Counted from the first letter of the stretch, positions 17,651 to 26,967 are shown. The stretch: DNA of 45,606 nucleotides from Candidatus Mediterraneibacter intestinigallinarum (GCA_019119265.1 DWXI01000189.1:1-45606); one strand, 5' to 3'. The notes: generated by a model not told the origin, from the sequence alone. Numbers and translations: made by a program.

Positions 17651-18721
17651 ATGAAGGCGTTTCTAATATTGGAAGACGGTACGGTATTTGCAGGAACAAG
17701 CATTGGTTCCACTCGTGAATGTATCAGCGAGATCGTTTTTAATACTTCTATGACGGGTTATCTTGAGGTGCTGACAGATCCTTCTTACGCAGGACAGGCA
17801 GTTACCATGACATATCCCCTGATCGGAAATTACGGCGTTACGCCGGACATGGAGTCAAAGAAAGCATGGCCGGACGGATATATCGTGAGAGAGTTATCCC
17901 GTATGCCAAGCAATTTCCGTTGCGAGGGAACAATCCAGGAGTTCTTAAAAGAGCAGGACATTCCCGGTATCGCAGGAATCGATACACGTGCACTGACAAA
18001 GATCCTGAGGGAAAAAGGAACCATGAATGGTATGATCACAACAGATGAGGATTATGATCTGGATGAGATCATTCCGAAGTTGAAAGCATATACAGTCGGA
18101 GACGTGGTATCCAAAGTGACCTGCACGGAAAAATATGTTCTGAAAGGGAACGGACTTAAAGTTGCGCTTCTGGATCTGGGAGCCAAGAATAATATTGCCA
18201 AGTCTTTAAATGACCGCGGATGTGAGGTGACCGTATATCCGGCGCACACGACTGCAGAGGAGATCATCGCATCAAAGCCGGACGGCATTATGCTGTCCAA
18301 CGGACCTGGAGATCCGGCGGACTGTACTTCCATTATAGAAGAGATCCGGAAACTGTACAATACAGATATTCCGATCTTCGCCATCTGTCTTGGACATCAG
18401 CTTATGGCTCTTGCCACAGGCGCTACCACCCATAAATTGAAATACGGACACCGCGGCGGCAATCATCCGGTGAAAGATCTTGAGACCGGAAGAGTATATA
18501 TCTCTTCCCAGAATCATGGATACGTGGTGGATGAGGAGTCTGTTGATCCGAATGTAGCAGTTCCGGCATTTCGGAATGTAAACGACGGAACAAATGAAGG
18601 ACTTGCCTATATTGGAAAAAATATTTTCACTGTACAGTTCCATCCGGAGGCGTGCCCCGGGCCGCAGGATTCGGGTTACCTGTTTGACAGATTTATTGAG
18701 ATGATGAAAGGAGCGAAATAA
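17651..18721 (+). CDS. carA: Carbamoyl-phosphate synthase small subunit
   Basis: Glutamine amidotransferase subunit that hands ammonia to CarB for carbamoyl phosphate, used in pyrimidine and arginine synthesis. 356 aa. N-terminal domain with FNTSMTGYLEVLTDPSYAGQ; C-terminal class I amidotransferase domain with nucleophile Cys246 (AICLGHQLMALA) and the His/Glu pair in QFHPEACPGP. ATG 17651 follows a purine-rich AAAGGG site; in-frame TTG at 17606 is unlikely. The stop overlaps the carB start by one base (TAATG), so translation is coupled. Confidence 0.97.
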   Translation: MKAFLILEDGTVFAGTSIGSTRECISEIVFNTSMTGYLEVLTDPSYAGQAVTMTYPLIGNYGVTPDMESKKAWPDGYIVRELSRMPSNFRCEGTIQEFLKEQDIPGIAGIDTRALTKILREKGTMNGMITTDEDYDLDEIIPKLKAYTVGDVVSKVTCTEKYVLKGNGLKVALLDLGAKNNIAKSLNDRGCEVTVYPAHTTAEEIIASKPDGIMLSNGPGDPADCTSIIEEIRKLYNTDIPIFAICLGHQLMALATGATTHKLKYGHRGGNHPVKDLETGRVYISSQNHGYVVDEESVDPNVAVPAFRNVNDGTNEGLAYIGKNIFTVQFHPEACPGPQDSGYLFDRFIEMMKGAK

Positions 18722-21700
18722 TGCCAAGAGATTTAAGCATCAAAAAAGTACTGGTCATCGGTTCCGGTCCGATCGTCATCGGACAGGCGGCGGAGTTTGA
18801 TTATGCGGGAACTCAGGCATGCCGTTCCCTGAAAGAAGAAGGCATCGAGGTTGTTCTTTTAAACTCCAATCCGGCGACTATCATGACGGATAAAGACATT
18901 GCGGACAGTGTATATATCGAGCCTCTGACTGTAGAAGTAGTAGAGCAGCTTATCAAGAAAGAAAAGCCGGACAGTGTGCTCCCGACTCTGGGAGGTCAGG
19001 CAGGTCTGAACCTGGCCATGGAGCTTGAGGAGGCCGGTTTCTTAAAAGAGAACGGTGTGCGTCTGATCGGAACAACATCAGAGACGATCAAAAAGGCGGA
19101 GGACCGGCTTGAATTTAAGGCGACGATGGAGAAGATCGGCGAACCGGTTGCGGCTTCTCTTGTTGTGGAGAGCGTGGATGATGGTCTTGCATTTGCCAAT
19201 AAGATCGGCTATCCGGTGGTGCTCCGTCCTGCATACACACTGGGAGGAAGCGGTGGTGGTATCGCTCATGATTCCCACCAGCTCGTGGAAATCCTGGAGA
19301 ACGGTCTGCGTCTCTCCCGTGTGGGACAGGTGCTCGTAGAGCGCTGTATCGCCGGCTGGAAAGAGATTGAGTACGAGGTGATGCGTGACAGTGCAGGTAA
19401 CTGCATTACTGTATGTAACATGGAAAACATCGACCCTGTCGGCGTGCACACTGGAGACAGTATCGTTGTGGCTCCGTCACAGACACTGGGCGACAAGGAG
19501 TACCAGATGCTCCGTACTTCCGCGCTGAATATCATCAGTGAGCTGAATATCACAGGTGGATGTAACGTGCAGTACGCGCTGAACCCGGATACGTTTGAAT
19601 ACTGTGTGATCGAGGTAAATCCCCGAGTGAGCCGTTCTTCTGCTCTGGCATCCAAGGCAACGGGGTATCCGATCGCAAAGGTATCGGCAAAGATCGCGCT
19701 GGGCTACACGCTGGATGAGATCAAGAATGCGATCACCCAGAAAACATATGCCAGCTTTGAGCCGATGCTCGACTATGTTGTAGTCAAGCTGCCGCGTCTG
19801 CCATTTGATAAATTCATCAGCGCCAAGAGAACGCTGACGACGCAGATGAAGGCGACCGGAGAGGTCATGAGTATCTGCGATAATTTCGAGGGTGCGCTGA
19901 TGAAAGCAATCCGTTCTCTTGAGCAGCACGTGGACAGCCTTATGTCCTACGACTTTACAGGACTTTCTGAGGAGGACCTCTTAGAGCAGCTTGCTATCGT
20001 AGACGATATGCGTATGTGGAAGATCGCTGAGGCAATCCGCAGAGGCATTGACTACGATACGATCTACAATATCACAAAAGTAGATAAATGGTTTATTGAT
20101 AAATTCGCTATCATCGTGGAGATGGAGAATGCCCTGAAAACACAGGAACTGACTGTTGATCTTTTAAGAGAAGCAAAACGTATTGAGTTCCCGGACAATG
20201 TAATCGCCCGCCTGACAGGGAAGACAGAGCGTGAGATCCACGATATGCGCCATGCAAACGGCATTGTGGCAGCCTATAAGATCGTTGATACGTGTGCGGC
20301 GGAGTTTGCGGCCGAGACGCCGTATTACTACTCTGTATACGGAAGTGAGAACGAAGTGGAGAAGACAGAGGGCAAGAAGAAAGTTCTCGTACTCGGCTCA
20401 GGCCCGATCCGTATCGGACAGGGAATCGAATTCGACTTCTGTTCCGTGCACTGTACATGGGCATTTGCAAAGGAAGGCTATGAGACGATCATCGTCAACA
20501 ACAACCCGGAGACAGTAAGTACGGACTTTGATATTGCAGACAAACTGTATTTCGAGCCTCTTACTCCGGAAGATGTAGAGAGCATTGTTGATATCGAGAA
20601 ACCGGACGGCGCGGTTGTTCAGTTCGGCGGCCAGACAGCCATCAAGCTGACGGAAGCGCTCATGAAGATGGGCGTGCCGATCCTCGGAACCTCTGCGGAG
20701 AACGTGGACAAGGCAGAGGACAGGGAACTCTTTGACGAGATCCTTGAAGAATGCGAGATCCCGCGTCCGACCGGAGGAACTGTATTTACTGCCGAGGAGG
20801 CAAAAGAGGTCGCAAACCGTCTGGGGTATCCGGTACTTGTGCGCCCGTCCTACGTGCTTGGCGGACAGGGGATGCAGATTGCCATTAATGACAATGACAT
20901 CGACCAGTTCATCGGCATCATCAACCGCATTGCGCAGGATCACCCGATCCTCGTGGATAAATACCTGCAGGGCAAGGAGATCGAGGTCGACGCTGTATGC
21001 GACGGGACCGATATCCTGATCCCGGGTATCATGGAGCATATCGAGCGTGCAGGCATCCATTCCGGAGACAGTATCTCTGTATATCCGGCACAGAGCCTGA
21101 CAGAGGGAGCAAAAGCAAAGATCGCGGAGTACACGAGAAGACTTGCAAAATCCCTTCATGTCATCGGTATGATCAACATTCAGTTCATTGTCTGCGGTGA
21201 GGAGGATGTGTATGTGATCGAGGTCAATCCGAGATCCAGCCGTACCGTTCCGTACATCAGCAAGGTAACGGGGATCCCGATCGTGCCGCTGGCGACACAG
21301 GTGATCATCGGAAAGAAGATCAAAGATCTGGGTTACACACCGGGCCTGCAGCCTGAAGCAGATTATGTGGCAGTCAAGATGCCGGTATTCTCCTTTGAGA
21401 AGATCAGAGGCGCAGATATCAGCCTCGGACCTGAGATGAAGTCCACAGGCGAGTGCCTCGGAATCGCGAAGACATTCGACGAGGCCCTTTACAAGGCATT
21501 CATCGGCGCTGGAATCAAATTGCCAAAATTCAAGAACATGATCATGACTGTCCGTGATGAGGAACATCCGGCCGCAGTGGAGATCGGCCGCAGATTTGCA
21601 AATATTGGTTACCACATCTTCGCTACAAGCGGAACAGCGAGAGCTCTCAACGAGGCGGGCGTAAAGGCAACGCCTGTGCGTAAGATCGAGCAGGAGTCAC

Positions 21701-21921
21701 CGAACCTCCTCGACCTGATCTTAGGACATAAGATCGACCTTGTCATCGATATCCCGGCACAGGGAGCAGAGCACTCGAAAGATGGATTCGTTATCCGCAG
21801 AAACGCCATTGAGACAGGGGTGAACGTGCTGACGGCGATCGACACCGCGGAGGCGCTGATCACGAGCCTTGAGAATACAGATATCAAGAAACTGACGCTC
21901 ATTGATATTGCGACAGTATAG
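18721..21921 (+). CDS. carB: Carbamoyl-phosphate synthase large subunit
   Basis: Synthesises carbamoyl phosphate from bicarbonate, ammonia and two ATP. 1066 aa, full length. The two homologous ATP-grasp halves are visible, each opening with a glycine-rich motif (IGSGPIVIGQAAEFDYAGTQ near 14; GSGPIRIGQGIEFDFCSVH near 560). Each half contains an EVNPR motif (VIEVNPRVSRSSAL and VIEVNPRSSRTVPY). The last ~130 residues are the MGS-like allosteric domain (GYHIFATSGTARALNEAG), where UMP or related effectors bind. No other pyrimidine or arginine gene is adjacent. Confidence 0.98.
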   Translation: MPRDLSIKKVLVIGSGPIVIGQAAEFDYAGTQACRSLKEEGIEVVLLNSNPATIMTDKDIADSVYIEPLTVEVVEQLIKKEKPDSVLPTLGGQAGLNLAMELEEAGFLKENGVRLIGTTSETIKKAEDRLEFKATMEKIGEPVAASLVVESVDDGLAFANKIGYPVVLRPAYTLGGSGGGIAHDSHQLVEILENGLRLSRVGQVLVERCIAGWKEIEYEVMRDSAGNCITVCNMENIDPVGVHTGDSIVVAPSQTLGDKEYQMLRTSALNIISELNITGGCNVQYALNPDTFEYCVIEVNPRVSRSSALASKATGYPIAKVSAKIALGYTLDEIKNAITQKTYASFEPMLDYVVVKLPRLPFDKFISAKRTLTTQMKATGEVMSICDNFEGALMKAIRSLEQHVDSLMSYDFTGLSEEDLLEQLAIVDDMRMWKIAEAIRRGIDYDTIYNITKVDKWFIDKFAIIVEMENALKTQELTVDLLREAKRIEFPDNVIARLTGKTEREIHDMRHANGIVAAYKIVDTCAAEFAAETPYYYSVYGSENEVEKTEGKKKVLVLGSGPIRIGQGIEFDFCSVHCTWAFAKEGYETIIVNNNPETVSTDFDIADKLYFEPLTPEDVESIVDIEKPDGAVVQFGGQTAIKLTEALMKMGVPILGTSAENVDKAEDRELFDEILEECEIPRPTGGTVFTAEEAKEVANRLGYPVLVRPSYVLGGQGMQIAINDNDIDQFIGIINRIAQDHPILVDKYLQGKEIEVDAVCDGTDILIPGIMEHIERAGIHSGDSISVYPAQSLTEGAKAKIAEYTRRLAKSLHVIGMINIQFIVCGEEDVYVIEVNPRSSRTVPYISKVTGIPIVPLATQVIIGKKIKDLGYTPGLQPEADYVAVKMPVFSFEKIRGADISLGPEMKSTGECLGIAKTFDEALYKAFIGAGIKLPKFKNMIMTVRDEEHPAAVEIGRRFANIGYHIFATSGTARALNEAGVKATPVRKIEQESPNLLDLILGHKIDLVIDIPAQGAEHSKDGFVIRRNAIETGVNVLTAIDTAEALITSLENTDIKKLTLIDIATV

Positions 21922-21930
21922 GAATATAAT

Positions 21931-21996
21931 AAGAGCAGACACTTTCAGGAACTTTGAAAAATTCAGAGATTGCAGCCGGAAGGGTCTGCTCTTTTT
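21931..21996 (+). terminator. Terminator-like long hairpin after carB
   Basis: Arms AAGAGCAGAC (21931-21940) and GTCTGCTCTT (21984-21993) are perfect complements followed by further T residues. The 43-nt loop is unusually long for an intrinsic terminator. It lies between the carB stop and the exporter gene start at 22010. Confidence 0.55.
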
Positions 21997-22009
21997 AGCA
22001 GGTGACGAG

Positions 22010-22771
22010 ATGAAAGCAGATACAGAAAATGAGATCCTCCATCAGATTCTTGATATGGGGGAATTGCTCCTGAGTACAGGGGCAGAAGTGAAACGCGTGG
22101 AAAATACATTAAACCGTCTTGGAAAGGCTTACGGCGCCGTCAGGATGGATGTTCTTGCCATTACAGCAAGTATTGTTGTCACTATGACGTTTCCGGATGG
22201 AAGCGAGTTTACACAGACAAGAAGGATCGGGCAGATGTCGGGAACTGATCTGGATAAGCTGGAGAGGCTTAATGCCCTGAGCCGGAGGTGCTGTGAGAAC
22301 TGCCTTACTATACAGGAACTAAAGGAAGAGATCAGTAAGATACGCAGCGAAGATGTGCCCCGATGGTATGTTTATCTGGGATCTGTTATGGCGGCGGCAG
22401 CATTTTCGGTATTCTTCGGGGGAACATTGGGAGACGGGGCAGCCGCAGGAACATTTGCGGTATTTATCTGTTTCTGCCAGTATTATTTTATACCCCGCTG
22501 TCCGAACCGCCTGATCTTTAATCTCCTCTGTTCGATGGCGGCAGGAATCGGGATATACGGACTGACTGCGTTGCTGCCGGATCTTCAGGCGGACAAGATC
22601 ATCATAGGAGATATCATGCTGTTGATTCCGGGGATTGCTATTACCAACTCTGTGAAAGATATGCTTGTGGGCGATACGATCGCGGGAACGATGCGTTTCC
22701 TGGAATCCCTTCTGTGGGCGGGCGCGCTGGCAGGCGGGTTCATGGCTTCGATGTGGATCATGGGAGGTTGA
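22010..22771 (+). CDS. Threonine/serine exporter, large (YjjP/DUF1212) component
   Basis: 253-aa membrane protein matching the N-terminal half of ThrE-type exporters: a cytoplasmic leader with LLSTGAEVKRVENTLNRLGKAYG (about 20-42), then five hydrophobic segments with GIAITNSVKDMLVGDTIAG near 215. Start at 22010 has AGGTGA before it; the longer frame to 21902 runs back into carB. The C-terminal half of ThrE is supplied by the next gene, 2 nt downstream. Proposed role: export of small neutral amino acids or related metabolites by proton exchange. Confidence 0.85.
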   Translation: MKADTENEILHQILDMGELLLSTGAEVKRVENTLNRLGKAYGAVRMDVLAITASIVVTMTFPDGSEFTQTRRIGQMSGTDLDKLERLNALSRRCCENCLTIQELKEEISKIRSEDVPRWYVYLGSVMAAAAFSVFFGGTLGDGAAAGTFAVFICFCQYYFIPRCPNRLIFNLLCSMAAGIGIYGLTALLPDLQADKIIIGDIMLLIPGIAITNSVKDMLVGDTIAGTMRFLESLLWAGALAGGFMASMWIMGG

Positions 22772-22773
22772 GT

Positions 22774-23208
22774 ATGGAAACGATAGTGATTCAACTTATT
22801 GCCGCTTTTATCGGAAGTATGGGGTTCTGCATGATGTTCAGGCTCCGCCCCGGACTTCTCGTTCCGGCCTCTGCTGGCGGACTGCTCTGCTGGGGCGTGT
22901 ATCTGATGAGCATGCAGTGGTCGGACGGGATATTTGCAGCGGCATTTGCGGCAAGCGCTTTTGCCGCCATGTACGCGGAGATTCTGGCGCGGCTTCTGAA
23001 GGCGCCGGCGACGCTGTTCCTCATTCCGGCGGTGGTATCCCTTGTTCCGGGAGGAACGCTTTACTATGCAATGAGTTACGCTGTCCGGGGAGATTTTGAA
23101 ACGTCTGGTTCATACTGGGCTGAGACGGTACAGTACGTGCTGGGGATTGCCTGTGGTATGTGTATTATATGGGCGCTTTTTACGACGATAAGACCAAGGA
23201 AGAATTAA
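22774..23208 (+). CDS. Threonine/serine exporter, small (YjjB/DUF3815) component
   Basis: 144-aa protein with four to five membrane segments, matching the C-terminal half of ThrE (VPASAGGLLCWGVYLM, LIPAVVSLVPGGTLYYAM). Start 22774 has GGGAGG 8 nt before it. The two-gene layout is as in E. coli YjjP/YjjB, and both products are needed for a working exporter in that system. Confidence 0.85.
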   Translation: METIVIQLIAAFIGSMGFCMMFRLRPGLLVPASAGGLLCWGVYLMSMQWSDGIFAAAFAASAFAAMYAEILARLLKAPATLFLIPAVVSLVPGGTLYYAMSYAVRGDFETSGSYWAETVQYVLGIACGMCIIWALFTTIRPRKN

Positions 23209-23240
23209 AAAAGTCAGAAGAAATCTGGGAAGGCGGATAT

Positions 23241-23987
23241 ATGAGTTCGGATATACAACTATATTTTAGAGAAAGCGGAGAGGGATTCCCACTCATCCTG
23301 CTTCATGGCAATGGGGAAAACGGAGATTATTTTAAACATCAGATTGAGTATTTTAAGAACAGATATCGGGTGATCGCTCTGGATACCAGAGGGCACGGAC
23401 AATCGCCCCGCGGCGAGAAACCCTTTACGATCCGCCAGTTTGCGGAGGATCTGTATGACTTCATGGATGGACAGAGGATTGAGAAAGCACATATCCTGGG
23501 ATTCTCGGATGGAGGAAATATCGCGCTCGTCTTTGCACTAAAATATCCGGAGCGGGTGGATCATCTCATCCTAAACGGCGCCAATCTGGATGCGTCAGGA
23601 GTAAAACCTTCCACCCAGATTCCGATTGTTCTTGGATATCATACGGCATCTGCCATTGCACGGGCAGGGGAAGTGATCTTTGCAAAGAAATCTGTGCCAA
23701 AGTTTTTTAAAGAGGCGCAGAGGGAAGCGGAGATGCTCGGCCTGATGGTTCATGATCCTGATATCCGCCCGGAGGAACTGTCGGAAAATGAAAATCCTGA
23801 TTTTCAGAAGATAAAGAAGCTTGTCATTGCCGGGGATAACGACATGATAAAGGACGAGCATACGAGACTGATCTATGCCAGTCTTCCAAATGCACAGATC
23901 CGGGTATTGCACGGAAGTCATTTTATAGCAAAAGAAAATTACGGAGAGTTTGATCAGACAGTAGAAGAATTCCTGGAATTACATTGA
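23241..23987 (+). CDS. Alpha/beta hydrolase
   Basis: 248-aa cytoplasmic serine hydrolase. The nucleophile elbow is GFSDGG with Ser89; the oxyanion region LILLHGNGENG is at 18-28; an Asp in IAGDNDMI (about 205) and His227 (HGSHF) complete the triad. Start taken at ATG 23241 with GAAGGCGG before it; a longer frame reaches back into the exporter gene. Substrate unknown. Lies 32 nt after the exporter small subunit, probably in the same transcript. Confidence 0.85.
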   Translation: MSSDIQLYFRESGEGFPLILLHGNGENGDYFKHQIEYFKNRYRVIALDTRGHGQSPRGEKPFTIRQFAEDLYDFMDGQRIEKAHILGFSDGGNIALVFALKYPERVDHLILNGANLDASGVKPSTQIPIVLGYHTASAIARAGEVIFAKKSVPKFFKEAQREAEMLGLMVHDPDIRPEELSENENPDFQKIKKLVIAGDNDMIKDEHTRLIYASLPNAQIRVLHGSHFIAKENYGEFDQTVEEFLELH

Positions 23988-24016
23988 GGATCACAATGAA
24001 AAAGGAGGAATATGTC

Positions 24017-24565
24017 ATGTATGATATCTGTCATTATCAATCACCACTTGGCGGAATCACACTTGCTGCCGATGAAGAAGGACTTGCCGGCCTGTGGTTC
24101 GACGGGCAGAAGTATTTCGGTGGTGAGATACTGAAAGACGGAGCTGCGGGGAAAGAGACGATGCACGGAACGAAAATAGGAACAGAAAAGCCATCTATAC
24201 TGGAGCAGACAATAAAATGGCTGGACATCTATTTCTCCGGCAAAGAACCGGAATTTATCCCACCGCTTCATCTGACGGGCAGCGATTTCCGTCTGGCTGT
24301 GTGGAATATGCTTTTAAAGGTTCCTTATGGTGAGACTACTACATATAAAGAGCTGGCGGATAAAATAGCAGAACAGCGGGGGTTGAAGACGATGTCGGCG
24401 CAGGCTGTGGGCGGCGCGGTAGGACATAATCCCGTGTCGGTCATTGTACCGTGCCACCGGGTGCTGGGATCGGACGGGAGCCTGACCGGGTATGCGGGAG
24501 GGATTGAGAAAAAAAGAGACCTTCTCGTATTGGAGAAGGTCCTGTTTTTCAAACAGGAAAAATGA
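24017..24565 (+). CDS. ogt: Methylated-DNA--[protein]-cysteine S-methyltransferase
   Basis: Suicide DNA-repair protein that takes alkyl groups from O6-alkylguanine onto its own Cys. 182 aa. Active site PCHR with Cys146; DNA-binding helix region VPYGETTTYKELA (about 102-114); the asparagine hinge GHNPVSVIVPCHR is intact. ATG 24017 is chosen for the AAGGAGG site 8 nt before it; ATG 23996 lies upstream of that site. Convergent with proB; only 8 nt separate their stops. Confidence 0.95.
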   Translation: MYDICHYQSPLGGITLAADEEGLAGLWFDGQKYFGGEILKDGAAGKETMHGTKIGTEKPSILEQTIKWLDIYFSGKEPEFIPPLHLTGSDFRLAVWNMLLKVPYGETTTYKELADKIAEQRGLKTMSAQAVGGAVGHNPVSVIVPCHRVLGSDGSLTGYAGGIEKKRDLLVLEKVLFFKQEK

Positions 24566-24573
24566 TATAGATA

Positions 24574-25377
24574 TTATATCTTCCCGGTAAAGAGTGTTCC
24601 GGCTTTCACGCCCTTCACGATATCGTAAAGCGCCTCCGGACGTTTTCCGTTAGTTACGATCGTATCGATCCCGTTGGATGTGGCGAGCTGCGCAGCCTGA
24701 AGTTTCGTGCGCATGCCGCCGGTTCCTCTTCTGGAGCCGGCGCCCCCTGCCAGAGAGTAGACGCTCTCGTCGATGGTATCGATCTGCTCGATCAGCTTTG
24801 CGTTCGGGTGGAGACGCGGATCGCTGTCATAGAAGCCGTCGATATCGGATAAGATGATGAGACGCTTTGCCCTGCAGAGTACGGCTACTACAGAGGAGAG
24901 CATGTCATTATCTCCGAACAGCCTGTCCTCGGACTCGATTTCCGTGTAGCTGACGGAATCGTTTTCATTTACGATCGGAATAACGCCCATTTCAAGAAGC
25001 GCGTTAAATGTATTCGTAAGATTTTCTTTCTTTTCCTCCTGTTCGATATCCTCTGCATTCAGGAGGATCTGGGCTACCGTTTTATCATAATCCCCGAAAA
25101 ATTTGTCATAGAGGTACATCAGGCTGCACTGCCCAACGGCTGCTGCGGCCTGTTTCATTCTCATTGTGGTGCTGTCCGGTCTGCCGTGCATGTTCAGTTT
25201 GTTCCTGCCGACAGCGATTGCCCCGGATGATACCAGGATAACCTCATATCCCATATTGTGGATATCGGCCAGCGTACATACCAGACGGTCTGTGGCGCGC
25301 AGATCACTCTTGCCCGCGTCGTTTGTGAGTGTGGAAGTTCCTACTTTTACTACGATCCTGTTATTATAAAGTGCCAT
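24574..25377 (-). CDS. proB: Glutamate 5-kinase
   Basis: First enzyme of proline synthesis; phosphorylates glutamate. 267 aa: only the amino-acid-kinase domain, without the C-terminal PUA domain of the ~370-aa E. coli type. Motifs: VKVGTSTLTNDAGK (8-21), SSGAIAVGRNKL, VNENDSVSYTEIES, and DGFYDSDPRLHPNA. The gene proA that commonly follows is not here; the next gene is the convergent ogt. A good promoter and AAAGGAG site precede it. Confidence 0.95.
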   Translation of the reverse strand: MALYNNRIVVKVGTSTLTNDAGKSDLRATDRLVCTLADIHNMGYEVILVSSGAIAVGRNKLNMHGRPDSTTMRMKQAAAAVGQCSLMYLYDKFFGDYDKTVAQILLNAEDIEQEEKKENLTNTFNALLEMGVIPIVNENDSVSYTEIESEDRLFGDNDMLSSVVAVLCRAKRLIILSDIDGFYDSDPRLHPNAKLIEQIDTIDESVYSLAGGAGSRRGTGGMRTKLQAAQLATSNGIDTIVTNGKRPEALYDIVKGVKAGTLFTGKI

Positions 25378-25401
25378 TGTCTTACTCCTTTAGAACTGAT
25401 C

Positions 25402-25422
25402 TGTCCGCCTTGTGCGCGGACA
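25402..25422 (-). promoter_or_regulatory. Leader hairpin of proB
   Basis: TGTCCGC / GCGGACA, a 7-bp perfect GC-rich stem with a 7-nt loop, in the short proB leader about 25 nt before the start codon. It could tune initiation or mRNA life. It is too small for a T-box. Confidence 0.45.
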
Positions 25423-25433
25423 CTTACTGTGAT

Positions 25434-25461
25434 ATCGTAACACAGATATGACTTTTGTCAA
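25434..25461 (-). promoter_or_regulatory. Sigma-A promoter of proB
   Basis: Minus strand: TTGACA (25461-25456), 16-nt spacer, TACGAT (25439-25434). The end of the structured repeat lies 7 nt upstream of the -35 box. Confidence 0.7.
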
Positions 25462-25467
25462 GCGACA

Positions 25468-25620
25468 GTTCAGCCGTAAGAAGAGGAAGGGGATGATTTA
25501 TGCCTGCATAAGGATCAGCCCCTTCCTCTTCTGACGAGCTGAGCGCCAGTACATGAGGAAAACAGCGGCGAAGCCGCAGTAAGCACGACAGTGCGGTTTT
25601 CCGAATGGCGCGTGCTGAAC
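25468..25620 (+). repeat. Structured repeat, copy 1 (153 bp)
   Basis: Bounded by GTTCAGC (25468-25474) and GCTGAAC (25614-25620), which pair. Inside are a copy-specific hairpin (AAGAGGAAGGGG 25481-25492 with CCCCTTCCTCTT 25519-25530, apex stem TTATGC/GCATAA) and an 85-nt core (25536-25620) shared with copy 2 at 79 of 85 positions. The core folds as GCGCC/GGCGC, then GGAAAAC/GTTTTCC, enclosing two small hairpins (GCGGC-GAA-GCCGC and GCAC-GACA-GTGC). Nearly all differences between copies fall in predicted unpaired bases. No reading frame or transposase is associated. It fills much of the 371-nt gap between proB and the symporter gene. Confidence 0.88.
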
Positions 25621-25656
25621 GGTTACTATATCAAGAATAATGGAAATAAATATCTA

Positions 25657-25685
25657 TTGCCAGCACCGTACATATCAATTATAAT
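25657..25685 (+). promoter_or_regulatory. Sigma-A promoter of the symporter gene
   Basis: TTGCCA (25657-25662), 17-nt spacer, TATAAT (25680-25685), 63 nt before the start codon. A near-palindrome follows at 25696-25722. Confidence 0.7.
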
Positions 25686-25695
25686 AGGACGGCAC

Positions 25696-25722
25696 ATCAT
25701 GAATAGTAAACTATATCATGAT
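25696..25722 (+). promoter_or_regulatory. Possible operator or leader hairpin before the symporter gene
   Basis: ATCATGA-ATAGT, two-base loop, ACTAT-A-TCATGAT: 12 paired bases with one bulged A, starting about 4 nt after the expected transcription start. The position fits a repressor site or a 5' stabilising hairpin; no regulator gene is adjacent. Confidence 0.45.
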
Positions 25723-25748
25723 AAACTGAGAAAAAGAGAGGATTTCAA

Positions 25749-26966
25749 ATGAAAAAAATATTCACAAGTCTTCCGTTTAAACTGCTTGTAGGAGTAGTGA
25801 TCGGAATCATCGCAGGACAGTTTGCAGGATTTGAATCTGCCGGGACTGTCGGAGACGCCGTGATGAATGTTGTCGTAACTGTCAGATTTATATTGTCGGA
25901 GCTTATCAATTTCTGCGTGCCGCTGATCATTATAGGATTTATCGCGCCGTCGATCACAAGGCTCGGAAGAAATGCGTCCCGGATGCTTGGGGTGGCGCTG
26001 TTCTGCGCCTATACGTCGTCTATTCTGGCGGCGCTTCTGTCCATGGCTGCCGGATACGGGATCATTCCCAGGCTGTCCATCGTTTCTGAGGTGGAAGGAC
26101 TGAAAGAACTTCCGGAAGTGATATTCCAGTTAGAGATTCCGGAGATCATGTCGGTTATGAGCGCACTTGTACTGTCTGTGCTGCTTGGCCTTGCATGTAC
26201 GTGGACGAATGCAGTGACCATGACAAACCTGCTGGAAGAGTTCCAGAAGATTGTTCTGCAGGTCGTTACCAGAGTTGTGATTCCCGTCCTTCCGGTGTTT
26301 ATCGGATTTACTTTCTGTGCGCTTTCTTATGAAGGTACAATCACAAAACAGCTTCCGGTATTCATACAGATCGTACTGATCGTCATTGTGGGGCATTATC
26401 TCTGGATGGCAGTGCTCTATATCGCAGCAGGCATCTATTCGGGCAGTAACCCGCTGGACGTGATAAAGAACTACGGACCGGCATATATCACTGCTATCGG
26501 CACCATGTCTTCGGCAGCGACGCTGGCAGTGGCGCTGCGCTGCGCGAAGAAATCAGAGCCGCCTCTTCGGGATGACATGGTGGATTTCGGTATTCCGCTG
26601 TTTGCCAATATCCATCTGTGCGGTTCCGTGCTGACCGAAGTGTTCTTCGTTATGACCGTATCTCAGATTCTGTACGGGAAGATGCCGGATGTAGGAACGA
26701 TGATACTGTTCTGTCTGCTCCTGGGCGTCTTTGCCATCGGAGCGCCGGGAGTTCCGGGCGGAACGGTCATGGCTTCCCTGGGCCTGATAACAGGCATTCT
26801 TGGATTTGACGAGACAGGAACGGCGCTGATGCTTACCATCTTTGCGCTTCAGGATAGCTTCGGTACGGCCTGCAATATTACCGGGGACGGCGCGTTGACC
26901 ATGATCCTGTCAGGGTATGCCAACAGGCATAAAATCGGAAAACAGAATCTGAAGATCGATCTGTAA
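25749..26966 (+). CDS. Dicarboxylate/amino acid:cation symporter (DAACS/GltP family)
   Basis: Membrane transporter of the glutamate/aspartate/dicarboxylate family, 405 aa with about eight membrane segments plus two re-entrant loops. Visible family features: serine-rich hairpin IGTMSSAATL (about 255), FGIPLFANIH, GAPGVPGGTV (about 337) and the substrate/cation motif NITGDGALT (about 376). Uptake is driven by Na+ or H+. Substrate could be glutamate, aspartate, a C4-dicarboxylate or a neutral amino acid. It has its own promoter and stands between the two inverted copies of the structured repeat. Convergent with the CmpB-like gene. Confidence 0.9.
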   Translation: MKKIFTSLPFKLLVGVVIGIIAGQFAGFESAGTVGDAVMNVVVTVRFILSELINFCVPLIIIGFIAPSITRLGRNASRMLGVALFCAYTSSILAALLSMAAGYGIIPRLSIVSEVEGLKELPEVIFQLEIPEIMSVMSALVLSVLLGLACTWTNAVTMTNLLEEFQKIVLQVVTRVVIPVLPVFIGFTFCALSYEGTITKQLPVFIQIVLIVIVGHYLWMAVLYIAAGIYSGSNPLDVIKNYGPAYITAIGTMSSAATLAVALRCAKKSEPPLRDDMVDFGIPLFANIHLCGSVLTEVFFVMTVSQILYGKMPDVGTMILFCLLLGVFAIGAPGVPGGTVMASLGLITGILGFDETGTALMLTIFALQDSFGTACNITGDGALTMILSGYANRHKIGKQNLKIDL

Positions 26967-26967
26967 A

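Noticed and set aside
20398-21615. A 405-codon open frame on the minus strand opposite carB
   Set aside because: It mirrors the codon pattern of carB, has no ribosome site or family motif, and carB is unmistakable. The same reasoning removes the other antisense frames.
25378-25748. T-box or riboswitch upstream of proB
   Set aside because: The predicted proB leader is only about 50 nt with one 7-bp hairpin; no T-box sequence or large fold fits.
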